NCBI RefSeq assembly: GCF_900106535.1
Contig: NZ_FNOH01000017.1
Coordinates: forward strand, 124,001-188,000
Direction: 5' to 3'
DNA: 64,000 nt
Source: Myxococcus xanthus
GTDB lineage: Bacteria; Myxococcota; Myxococcia; Myxococcales; Myxococcaceae
This document shows positions 55,177-62,824 of the stretch, in pieces; position 1 is the first letter of the stretch, and every line of letters begins with the position of its first letter. Below the pieces are notes generated by a model that worked only from the letters and a program-made list of their open reading frames with translations, was not told where the DNA came from and did no database searches. Made by a program: the position numbers and the translations under genes.

Positions 55177-57530
55177 GCCAGCGTCTGGCGCAGCGGCCCG
55201 GTGCCTTCGTCCACGAACAGCAGACGATTGGCGCCGTCCTCCCAGTCAAAAGAGCCCTGGGAGCCGCCGCGCAAGAGCTTGTACTCGAAGACGGCGCCCA
55301 CTGGCAGCGACAGCGCGAAGCCCTCGGGCCCTGGACGAAGCGAGCGCTCGGGCTTCCACCCGCCCATCTCCGGCCCGCTGCCCACCAACCGCACCGACGG
55401 GTCCCCCACGGCCAGCTCCACCTGGCGCCGCGTGCCCAGCCCCCGCCACCGCAGACCCGCGAGCTTCGCCGCCGTGGCGAAGCCGCCCGCCGCCGGAGGC
55501 GTCAGCCGCGCCAGGGCCACCTCGCCGGCGGGCACGCGCATGAAGCCCGCGCCCCCGGCGGCCAGCGGCGGCGCCAGGGCCAGCGGCTCCAGCTTCGCGC
55601 CGGCCAGCCCGTCGGGCAGCGGCACGTCCACGGCGCTGTCACGGGTATTCACGGCGATGACGACAACCTCGTCGGCGGTGACGCGGGCGTAGGCAAAGAG
55701 GTCCTCCCGGGCGGCGAGAATCATCGTCTCGCCACGCTGGAGGGCCGCACTGCCTCGACGCAACGCCAGCAACCCGCCAATCCACGACCGCAGCGGGTGG
55801 TTCGTGAAGCGCATATCCCCCCGGTTCTCCGGCTCCTTCGCGCCCGTCAGGCCCTCCTCGGTGCCGTAGGTGAGCGCCGGCACGCCGCGCGCGGTGAGCT
55901 GCACCGCCAGCGCCCGCTTCACCCGCTCCACGTCACCACCGCACTCGCTCATCACCCGGGGCAGGTCGTGGTTGTCCACCATCGTCACGAGCGAGCCCGG
56001 CGCCGGGTATAGCCGGTCGTTGAAGAGGATGGCGCCCAGGTGCGACGGGGAGCGGTCCCTGCAAAAGACGTCCACCAGCGCGAAGGCCAGCGGGAAGTCG
56101 AACATCGTCCCGAAGCGGCCTTCCTTCATCGTGTTCGACAGCAGCACCGGGTCGCCGTCCAGCATCTCCCCCAACAGCAGGAAGTCCGGCCCCGCGTGCT
56201 GGCGCAAGTCGTCGTTGTAGCGAGCCCAGAAGGAGGTGGGCATGTGCTTCACCGCGTCCAGCCGGAAGCCCGCGGGCTGGAGCACGTCCACCCACCGGCG
56301 CGAATGCGCCAGCAGGTGCGCGTACACATCTTCCTTCTCCACGGCGAGGTCCGGCAGGCCGTGCACATCTCCCATCACCAGCTCGCGTGAATCGCCCCAG
56401 TCCTTGATGGGACCCAGGCCGTGGAACCAGTCAGGCCGCTCACGCGACAGGCGCGTCCCTGGCCCCACGTGGTTGAGCACCACGTCCAGCACCAGCCGCA
56501 TGTCCCGGCGGCGCAACTCCGCCGCCAGCGTCTTCAGCAGGGCCTCGTCTCCGAAGCGCGGCTCCACCCGGCCGAAGTCCTCCACCCAGTAACCGTGGAA
56601 GGCGCCGTACCCATGGAACTTGTCGGTGCGCATCTGGAAGACGGGTGAAAGCCACACCGTGCGGACACCGAGCTGCTGCAGCCCGTCCAGTCGGTCAATG
56701 ACGCCTTGCAGGTCTCCGCCGTGAAAGGCCTGCGCGTCCTCCAGGTCCACTGCACCGTCGTTCTTCGGGTCTCCATTGGAGAAGCGGTCCACCATCACGA
56801 AGTAGACCGCGTCTCCCGCCGGCGGCTCCCACGAACCCCGGTAGGGCTCGGGCACGGCCGGCGTGCCCGTGCCCGGCTCGATGCCCGGTCCGGCCGGCGC
56901 GTCGAGACCCGGCACCGTGCCCGGACCACCGTCCGTGTCCGGCACCAGGAAGGGCGAGGCAAGGAAGGAGTCGAACAGCGCGCCCGCCTGCCCGGCGATC
57001 TGCGTGGCCACCTCCAACTGTGCATCGTCCTCGCGCTGCTGGTCGAACTGAAGCGCCGCGCCGTAGTCCTGGGTGACGACGGTGGGCGCCATGGCGGAGT
57101 CCGCCCGCGCGCCCGTGGTCCGCACCGAGATGTCCCACGAGAAGCGGCCCCCTACCTGGCTGAAGAACGACACCCGCGTCTCCACCAGCAGGTGCAGCGG
57201 CGCCTCCGGCGTCAGCGCCTTCAGCATCTCGAAGCGGCGCTGCGAGTCGCGCACCTTCGCGAAGTAGGCGGCGTAGTCCGCGTAGGGCACCACCTCCACG
57301 CGCAGGTTGCGCCTGGCCAGGGTCTCCGCGATGCGCTGCTTCAGTCCTTCCGGGACGTCCGCCACCACGCCGGCCCGCCTCGCATCATCCCGCACGTAGG
57401 CCACGGCGACCACCGTGCCGCTGGGCGCCAGGGGCGGAGGCGCCGCGCGAGGCAGACACGCCGCGAGCGTCACCGCGGCCAGCGCCGCTGTGAGGGAGAC
57501 CACCACGCTCCATCGCCTTGTCAGAACCAT
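55161..57530 (-). CDS. GH13 alpha-amylase lipoprotein with novel N-terminal domain and C-terminal CBM20
   Basis: A 789-residue lipoprotein (signal LTAALAAVTLAACLP). Residues about 30-190 form an unrecognised domain with alternating strands (VEVVPYADYAAYFAKV, LLVETRVSFFSQVGGRFSW), followed by a Gly/Pro/Thr linker. The GH13 domain begins AVYFVMVDRFSNGDPKNDGA and has LVLDVVLNHVG, GFRLDAVKHMP (nucleophile), LLLGEMLDGD (acid/base) and MVDNHDLPR. The C-terminal 90 residues match a CBM20 starch-binding domain (VRLVGSGPEMGGWKPER, FEYKLLRGGS, WEDGANRLL). It should cut starch at the cell surface or in the periplasm. Its start overlaps the barrel gene's stop by ten bases. Confidence 0.9.
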   Translation of the reverse strand: MVLTRRWSVVVSLTAALAAVTLAACLPRAAPPPLAPSGTVVAVAYVRDDARRAGVVADVPEGLKQRIAETLARRNLRVEVVPYADYAAYFAKVRDSQRRFEMLKALTPEAPLHLLVETRVSFFSQVGGRFSWDISVRTTGARADSAMAPTVVTQDYGAALQFDQQREDDAQLEVATQIAGQAGALFDSFLASPFLVPDTDGGPGTVPGLDAPAGPGIEPGTGTPAVPEPYRGSWEPPAGDAVYFVMVDRFSNGDPKNDGAVDLEDAQAFHGGDLQGVIDRLDGLQQLGVRTVWLSPVFQMRTDKFHGYGAFHGYWVEDFGRVEPRFGDEALLKTLAAELRRRDMRLVLDVVLNHVGPGTRLSRERPDWFHGLGPIKDWGDSRELVMGDVHGLPDLAVEKEDVYAHLLAHSRRWVDVLQPAGFRLDAVKHMPTSFWARYNDDLRQHAGPDFLLLGEMLDGDPVLLSNTMKEGRFGTMFDFPLAFALVDVFCRDRSPSHLGAILFNDRLYPAPGSLVTMVDNHDLPRVMSECGGDVERVKRALAVQLTARGVPALTYGTEEGLTGAKEPENRGDMRFTNHPLRSWIGGLLALRRGSAALQRGETMILAAREDLFAYARVTADEVVVIAVNTRDSAVDVPLPDGLAGAKLEPLALAPPLAAGGAGFMRVPAGEVALARLTPPAAGGFATAAKLAGLRWRGLGTRRQVELAVGDPSVRLVGSGPEMGGWKPERSLRPGPEGFALSLPVGAVFEYKLLRGGSQGSFDWEDGANRLLFVDEGTGPLRQTLAWSQR

Positions 57531-59017
57531 CCTTCGGCCTCGATCGCGACCACCGAGTGCCAGTGACGCTCGGGGCCGACGTAAACGTTGTACTGGTCCA
57601 GGCTGTCCACGAAGGAGTTGCCGAACGCCGCATGTTGGGTGGAGCGCTGGAGCCCGTACAGCAGCCGCAGACTGGGGCGCGCGTAGATGCTGCGGCCCGT
57701 GGGGTTGAGCACCACACCGGCCTTGAACTGCCAGGTGTCGCGCGTGTCGCTGTCACCGAACTCCAGGCCGCGCGCGTCCGCCATGCCGTCGGTGCTGGTG
57801 AACACCGAGTCCACATGGTTGCGGTAGAGATTGCCGTTCAGGCTCTTCTCGCGCGCGACGCTGCTCTCCACCAGGAGGTGAACCTTGTCGGTGAGGAAGT
57901 ACTGGAGGCGGAGCACCGTGGAGGCGATGACGCGGTTGTCCTCACCCGCGGCGATCTTGTTGTCCTTGTTGAACGAGTAGCCAGCCCACACGCCCCAGAG
58001 CGCCTCCAGCTTGTCGGGGATGATGCGCAGGTAGGCCTCGTTGCCGAGGTTGCCGTCGTAGCGCTCGTCGGTCTGGTCCGTGACGTACACGGTCCAGTCC
58101 CGGCCCCGGAAGTTCTCCGTGTAGAAGGGCTGCGGATGGCGCTTCTCGAACGTCAGGTACAGGTTGCTCCACACCAGCGGCCCCACCCCGCCGAAGCCCA
58201 CGTAGCCCATGGCCCGGTACGACAGCGCGCTGCGCGCCTTGAGGTCCGGGACCAGGTCCTCCGCGCCCGGGTTGGCCTCGAAGTAGCGCCGCACCACCTC
58301 GCGCCGCGCGAAGTTCTCGTAGCTGGTCCCGGGCGACGCGTAGAGCGCGTTCCGGTTGCCGCGCACCGCGGGCTCGTAGCCCACCTGGCCGCGGATACCC
58401 ACCTCCAGGTGGCCGGGAATCAACCGGTAGCGGAACGACGCGGCGCCCGTCAGCACCGTGTTGTAGTTGTTCGGGCGCAGCGTGTAGCCGCTGTCCCCCA
58501 CCGCCAGCAGGACGTCGTAGCGGTCGCCCTGGTACGTGCCGGACAGGCCCACCGTGTCCCAGAGCAGCGTGCCGGGACGCTGGTCATAGATGTGCAGGTC
58601 GTTCCAGCGGTCCTCGAGCGTGCCGAGCTGCCACGTCACCCGGTCCAGCAGGATGTTGCCGGCGCGGACGAAGAGGTAGTCAGCGCTGAAGTTCACCAGT
58701 GAGCCATTACCGGGGTCCGCCGAACGAAACGACCTGCCAGAGATACGGGAGTGGACCTCGGCCCACACCTCGTCGGTCCCCGGCGTGGCCTGCAACGCGT
58801 CCAGACGGAGGTTGAGCTCACCGTAAGGGCTTTCGTTGAGGAGCCGACCGTAGAGCCAGTAATAGCCCAGTTGGCCCGAGCCGCCCGCGAAGTCCGGGCG
58901 GGTCATGATGCGGAAGTAACCCGCGGCCCCGAAGCGATCGCGAGGCGCATCGGCCAGGGCAATGAGTGGCAGGAACGTCAACAGGATGGCGCCGAGGCGC
59001 GCAGGCAGGACTCGCAT
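57521..59017 (-). CDS. Outer-membrane beta-barrel, maltoporin-like
   Basis: A 498-residue protein with a Sec signal (LGAILLTFLPLIALADA) and alternating-residue amphipathic strands ending in an aromatic C-terminus (EAEGWF), the usual outer-membrane insertion signal. The opening FGAAGYFRIMTRPDFAGGSG, and the region ILLDRVTWQLGTLEDRWNDL then HIYDQRPGTLLWDTVG, resemble the layout of LamB-type sugar porins, although sequence identity appears low. Between the debranching and amylase lipoproteins it most likely passes maltodextrins. The ATG at 59017 is preferred to 59065 because the signal peptide begins there. It lies 37 bases after the debranching gene. Confidence 0.75.
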   Translation of the reverse strand: MRVLPARLGAILLTFLPLIALADAPRDRFGAAGYFRIMTRPDFAGGSGQLGYYWLYGRLLNESPYGELNLRLDALQATPGTDEVWAEVHSRISGRSFRSADPGNGSLVNFSADYLFVRAGNILLDRVTWQLGTLEDRWNDLHIYDQRPGTLLWDTVGLSGTYQGDRYDVLLAVGDSGYTLRPNNYNTVLTGAASFRYRLIPGHLEVGIRGQVGYEPAVRGNRNALYASPGTSYENFARREVVRRYFEANPGAEDLVPDLKARSALSYRAMGYVGFGGVGPLVWSNLYLTFEKRHPQPFYTENFRGRDWTVYVTDQTDERYDGNLGNEAYLRIIPDKLEALWGVWAGYSFNKDNKIAAGEDNRVIASTVLRLQYFLTDKVHLLVESSVAREKSLNGNLYRNHVDSVFTSTDGMADARGLEFGDSDTRDTWQFKAGVVLNPTGRSIYARPSLRLLYGLQRSTQHAAFGNSFVDSLDQYNVYVGPERHWHSVVAIEAEGWF

Positions 59018-59054
59018 GGGCGGGCCCCGCTTATAGCGCAACCTGCTTGCCTGC

Positions 59055-61496
59055 CTACTCCGCACGCAGGACGACGATGGTTCTTTCCGGCATCCCGTAC
59101 GTCGGACCGTTCACTGGTGACGGTGCATCAAGCCACGAGTTACCCGTGGACCGGCTATCCAGGCCCGCCGTCGTGAGATAGGCGGAGCTGTCGAAGTACG
59201 CCTGCGTGTCGATGAGCCGCGTCCACTTGCGGCCTTCGGGCAGCGTGAACGTCACCGCGCGGGGCTCCATGTTGATGAGCACCAGCAACTCCGGCCCGTA
59301 GGACGCGTCGTGATAGTGAATCATCAACTGCTTGCTGTCCCACGCCGCCTCCGTGTTCTGCGCGCTCTTCCAGGCCAGCGGCGCGCCCTTGCCGTAGTCC
59401 TTCGGAGCGAAGGCATAGGCATGCTCCTTGCGCAGGCGGATGGCAGCCTTCACGAACTCGAACATGCGGTGACGTTCGTCGCGCGCCAGGTACGTACCCC
59501 ACTGGTACCAGTTGAAGGGGTTGTCGGACAGCGTGGAGTAGGCGTTGTTGTTCCCCAACTGCGTGCGCATCCACTCGTCGCCGCCCAGGATCATCGGCGT
59601 GCCGTGGCTGATCATCATCGACATGAAGGCATTGCGAATCATCTGCCGCCGCATGCTCTCCGCGCGCTCGTCGCCAATCGGCCCCCAGTTGCGGGAACGG
59701 TTGTGCTCCTCGCCGCTGACCTTGTCGCAGAAGGGACTGTTCGGTGTGTCACAGCACACCGGGTTCAGCGGACCGCAGCGGTTCTGCTTCTCGTCGTACG
59801 CGAACAGGTCGTACATGGTGAAGCCGTCGTGCACGGTGATGAAGTTCATGGAGTGATACGGGCGGCGGCCATTGCGCTCGAACCACTCCTGGCTGCCGTA
59901 CATCAGGAAGCCGCCGTCCACGGTGCCAGGCCGGCCGCACAGCGAACCCTCGTTGGAGTTGAGCTTCCAACCATCCTGGTTCATGAACGCGCGCCACCAG
60001 TCGCGGAAGCGGCCGTTCCACTCGTACCAGCCATTGCCCGGCTGCGTCTTGGCGTTGGGGAACTCGCCCAGCGGCATGCAGTACCAGCCGCCCGCGCTCC
60101 ACGGCTCGGCCATGATGCGGGTGTTGTACTTCTGGAGCACCGGGTCGTCGATGACGTCCTGGAGCACGGTGTTGCGCGGGTCATCCCAGCGGTTGTAGTC
60201 GCCGTCCCGCTCACCCAGGATGGGCGCCAGGTCGAAGCGGAAACCATCCACGTGGAGCTCTTCCACGTAGAAGCGCAGGCTGTCGATGATGAGCTTGCGC
60301 GTGGGCCGGTGGTTGGGGCGCGTCTGGTTACCGACGCCAGTGTTGTTCCAATACGTGCGGCGGTCCGGGTTGAGCGCGTAGTACGCTTGGTTGTCGATGC
60401 CGCGGAACGAATAGAGGCCAGCCGTCTCCGCGGGGTCCAGGGACTCCAGCGGCTCGCCGGGCATGACGTCATCCGTCTCCAGCTTCTCGCGCCAGAGGCC
60501 ACCCTCGCCGGTGTGGTTGTAGACGACGTCGATAATCACCTCGATGCCGTGCTTGTGGAGTTGCTCCACCATCCACTTGAACTCGTTGATGACCTGGTGC
60601 GGCTCCTTGAAGGCCGCATAGGACAGCTCGGGCGCGAAGAAGTTGATGGTCTGGTAGCCCCAGTAGCCACCGTCCAGCGGCTTCTCGTGGATGGGCAGCA
60701 GCTCCACCGCGGTGATGCCCAGCTCGGCCAGGTAGGCCGCCTTCTCACCGAAGCCGCGGTAGGTACCCGGGAAGCGCACACCGCTTGCGGGGTCCGCCGT
60801 GAAGCCCTTGGCGTGAACCTCGTAGACGATGAGGTCCTGCCAGCCGTGCCCCTGCCAGTTCTCGTCCTGGCGGTTGGCGCGCCACTGCTGCTCCACCTCG
60901 CCCCACTGGTAGTCGCCGCTCTTGACGAGCACGCTCTTGGCGGAGGCCGCGTAAGTCACCTGCGTGCGGGCCGGACCGCTGGCCGTGCTGCCCTTGCTCC
61001 AGTCGTGGTCGCGGTGCAGGGCCTTGGAGTACGGGTCCGTGAGCAGTTTGTTCGGATTGAAGCGGTTGCCGTAGACGTCCGCGTCCGCCTTGAAGCCGTG
61101 GATGGACCCGGGGAACCACCGCGGGTCGAACTCCCAGTTGGGCCCCCATGCGCGGAAGCCGTAGTGCTGTCCCACGCCTACGCCTTCCACGTAGACGCTC
61201 CACACGTCGCCATAGCGTGTCATCTCATAGGCGCGTGCCGGGCGGTTGCTCTCCGGGTCCTCGAAGAGCAGCAGCTCCAGCCGGGTGGCGTTCTCCGAGT
61301 ACAGGGCGAAGTTCACGCCCTTGTCCACGTAGGTGGGGCCGATCTGGCGAAGGGACTCGATGTCGTCCACCGAGTAGCTCGGGGCCCGAGCAGCACTGTG
61401 GTACAGCCGGACGTAGTCGCTCTCGCTACAGCCAGTGATGAACAGGGCGGTGGACAGCGCCGCGCCCACGAGGCGGGACATTCTGTGAGTGCGCAT
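59055..61496 (-). CDS. GH13 glycogen/starch debranching enzyme (GlgX/isoamylase-like) lipoprotein
   Basis: An 813-residue protein with a lipobox (STALFITGCSES), unlike cytoplasmic GlgX. The CBM48 domain near residue 60 has VDKGVNFALYSENATRLELL. The barrel contains YEVHAKGFTADPASG, EVIIDVVYNHTGEGG (region I), DGFRFDLAPILGERDG (region II, nucleophile), RIMAEPWSAGGWY (region III, acid/base) and FITVHDGFTMYDL (region IV), then MILGGDEWMRTQLGNNNAYS and NPFNWYQWG. It should hydrolyse alpha-1,6 branches outside the cytoplasm. It heads the minus-strand starch operon; the ATG at 61496 (MRTHRMSRLVG) is the natural start, with ATG 61481 possible. Confidence 0.92.
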   Translation of the reverse strand: MRTHRMSRLVGAALSTALFITGCSESDYVRLYHSAARAPSYSVDDIESLRQIGPTYVDKGVNFALYSENATRLELLLFEDPESNRPARAYEMTRYGDVWSVYVEGVGVGQHYGFRAWGPNWEFDPRWFPGSIHGFKADADVYGNRFNPNKLLTDPYSKALHRDHDWSKGSTASGPARTQVTYAASAKSVLVKSGDYQWGEVEQQWRANRQDENWQGHGWQDLIVYEVHAKGFTADPASGVRFPGTYRGFGEKAAYLAELGITAVELLPIHEKPLDGGYWGYQTINFFAPELSYAAFKEPHQVINEFKWMVEQLHKHGIEVIIDVVYNHTGEGGLWREKLETDDVMPGEPLESLDPAETAGLYSFRGIDNQAYYALNPDRRTYWNNTGVGNQTRPNHRPTRKLIIDSLRFYVEELHVDGFRFDLAPILGERDGDYNRWDDPRNTVLQDVIDDPVLQKYNTRIMAEPWSAGGWYCMPLGEFPNAKTQPGNGWYEWNGRFRDWWRAFMNQDGWKLNSNEGSLCGRPGTVDGGFLMYGSQEWFERNGRRPYHSMNFITVHDGFTMYDLFAYDEKQNRCGPLNPVCCDTPNSPFCDKVSGEEHNRSRNWGPIGDERAESMRRQMIRNAFMSMMISHGTPMILGGDEWMRTQLGNNNAYSTLSDNPFNWYQWGTYLARDERHRMFEFVKAAIRLRKEHAYAFAPKDYGKGAPLAWKSAQNTEAAWDSKQLMIHYHDASYGPELLVLINMEPRAVTFTLPEGRKWTRLIDTQAYFDSSAYLTTAGLDSRSTGNSWLDAPSPVNGPTYGMPERTIVVLRAE

Positions 61497-61572
61497 CAGG
61501 TAGGCTGACCTCGAGGTCCGGACATGACTCGGCCCGGCAATCAAACTCCGTTTCCATAACAAGCGCCTTCCA

Positions 61573-61586
61573 TGCCTGACAAGGCA
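61573..61586. promoter_or_regulatory. Dyad in the divergent debranching/malK promoter region
   Basis: TGCCT-GACA-AGGCA lies in the 200-base gap between the divergent starch operons, 77 bases from one start and 111 from the other. A shared regulator site is possible; no regulator gene is present in the window. A strong AAGGAGGT (61661-61668) in the same gap is too far (29 bases) from the malK GTG to be its ribosome-binding site. Confidence 0.3.
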
Positions 61587-61696
61587 GGGCCCGGGTTTCC
61601 AATCGGGAACAGACCTTCGTTCACTGGCGCACGCGACGGGAGGATGCAGCGCAAGCAACCAAGGAGGTTTGAGGAAACAAGAAGCGTCCGGGTAAG

Positions 61697-62824
61697 GTGC
61701 GCGACCGTCTTCCCATCAATTTCTCCGAGCACGACTTGTCCGAAGTCACCCTGAGCGGGATCAAGAAGTCGTTTGGCCAGAACCTCATCGTGAAGGGCGT
61801 GGACCTTCAGGTGGGTGAAGGTGAATTCCTGGTGATGGTCGGCCCGTCTGGCTGCGGGAAGACGACCTTGCTGCGACTCATCGCAGGCCTGGAACAGGTG
61901 GACGCGGGCGAGGTGCGCATTGGCGGCGCCCGGGTGAACGACGTTCCGCCTCGTGACCGCGACGTGGCGATGGTGTTCCAATCCTATGCGCTCTACCCGC
62001 ACATGACGGTGCGGGAGAATCTGGCCTTCGGCCTGACGCTCCGGAAGTTCCCCGCCGCGGAGATTGCGTCGCGCGTGCAGGAGGTGGCCGGAATGTTGGA
62101 GCTGAACCAGCTCCTGGAGCGCAAGCCCAAGGCCCTGTCCGGCGGCCAACGCCAGCGCGTGGCCATGGGGCGAGCCATCGTCCGCCGCCCCAAGGTCTTC
62201 CTCTTCGACGAGCCCCTCTCCAACCTGGACACCGCGCTCCGGGTCCAGATGCGCGGCGAGCTGGCGCGGCTGCACCGCCGGCTGGGCGCGACGATGATCT
62301 ACGTCACCCACGACCAGGTGGAGGCCATGACGCTGGCCACCCGCGTGGCCGTCTTCAATGGCGGGCTCCTCCAGCAGGTGGGCCCGCCGCTGGAGCTCTA
62401 CAACCGCCCCGCCAACCAGTTCGTCGCGGGGTTCCTCGGCTCCCCGTCCATGAACTTCCTGGAGGCGCGGCGAGAGGGGGCTCAGTTTACCGGCAAGGGC
62501 TTCACCCTGCCCTGTCCGGCGGACGTGACCGCGGAGGAAGCCACGGTGCTGCTGGGCCTGCGTCCCCAGGATTTGCGCGTGGAGTCCCAGGGGCCCCTCA
62601 CCGGCACCGTGGACGCCGTGGAGCGACTGGGCTTCGACGGGTACGCCTTCGTCAAAACGGAAGCCGGACTGGTGGCGGCTCGCTTCGACAAGGGCGTGAA
62701 CGTCTCGGTGGGTGACAAGGTGCACCTGGCCCCCGTGGCGGACGCGCTGCACGTCTTCTCCAAGGACGGCGCGAAGGCGCTGCGCCATCCGGAGCAGCGC
62801 GCCGCGCTGGAGATCGCGTCGTGA
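61697..62824 (+). CDS. malK: MalK-type ABC transporter ATP-binding protein
   Basis: A 375-residue ATPase of the CUT1 sugar importer family. It has VTLSGIKKSFGQNLIVKGVD, Walker A VGPSGCGKTTLLRL, Q-loop MVFQSYALYPHMTVRENLAF, signature LSGGQRQRVAMGRAIVRRP, Walker B VFLFDEPLSNLD, H-loop YVTHDQVEAM and a C-terminal TOBE domain from about residue 240 (VLLGLRPQDLRVE). It energises maltodextrin import, judged by neighbours; related UgpC/MsmK-type ATPases look the same. The start is GTG 61697, because an in-frame TGA at 61670 excludes earlier starts; the ribosome-binding site is weak. It overlaps the binding-protein gene by four bases. Confidence 0.9.
   Translation: MRDRLPINFSEHDLSEVTLSGIKKSFGQNLIVKGVDLQVGEGEFLVMVGPSGCGKTTLLRLIAGLEQVDAGEVRIGGARVNDVPPRDRDVAMVFQSYALYPHMTVRENLAFGLTLRKFPAAEIASRVQEVAGMLELNQLLERKPKALSGGQRQRVAMGRAIVRRPKVFLFDEPLSNLDTALRVQMRGELARLHRRLGATMIYVTHDQVEAMTLATRVAVFNGGLLQQVGPPLELYNRPANQFVAGFLGSPSMNFLEARREGAQFTGKGFTLPCPADVTAEEATVLLGLRPQDLRVESQGPLTGTVDAVERLGFDGYAFVKTEAGLVAARFDKGVNVSVGDKVHLAPVADALHVFSKDGAKALRHPEQRAALEIAS

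Noticed and set aside
59310..61508. 732-residue frame antisense to the debranching enzyme
   Set aside because: Val/Ala/His-rich shadow of a gene with complete GH13 motifs.
61669..61695. Eight-codon leader frame TTG...TAA just before malK
   Set aside because: The AAGGAGG box is only two bases from the TTG, too close for initiation, and no regulatory logic is evident.
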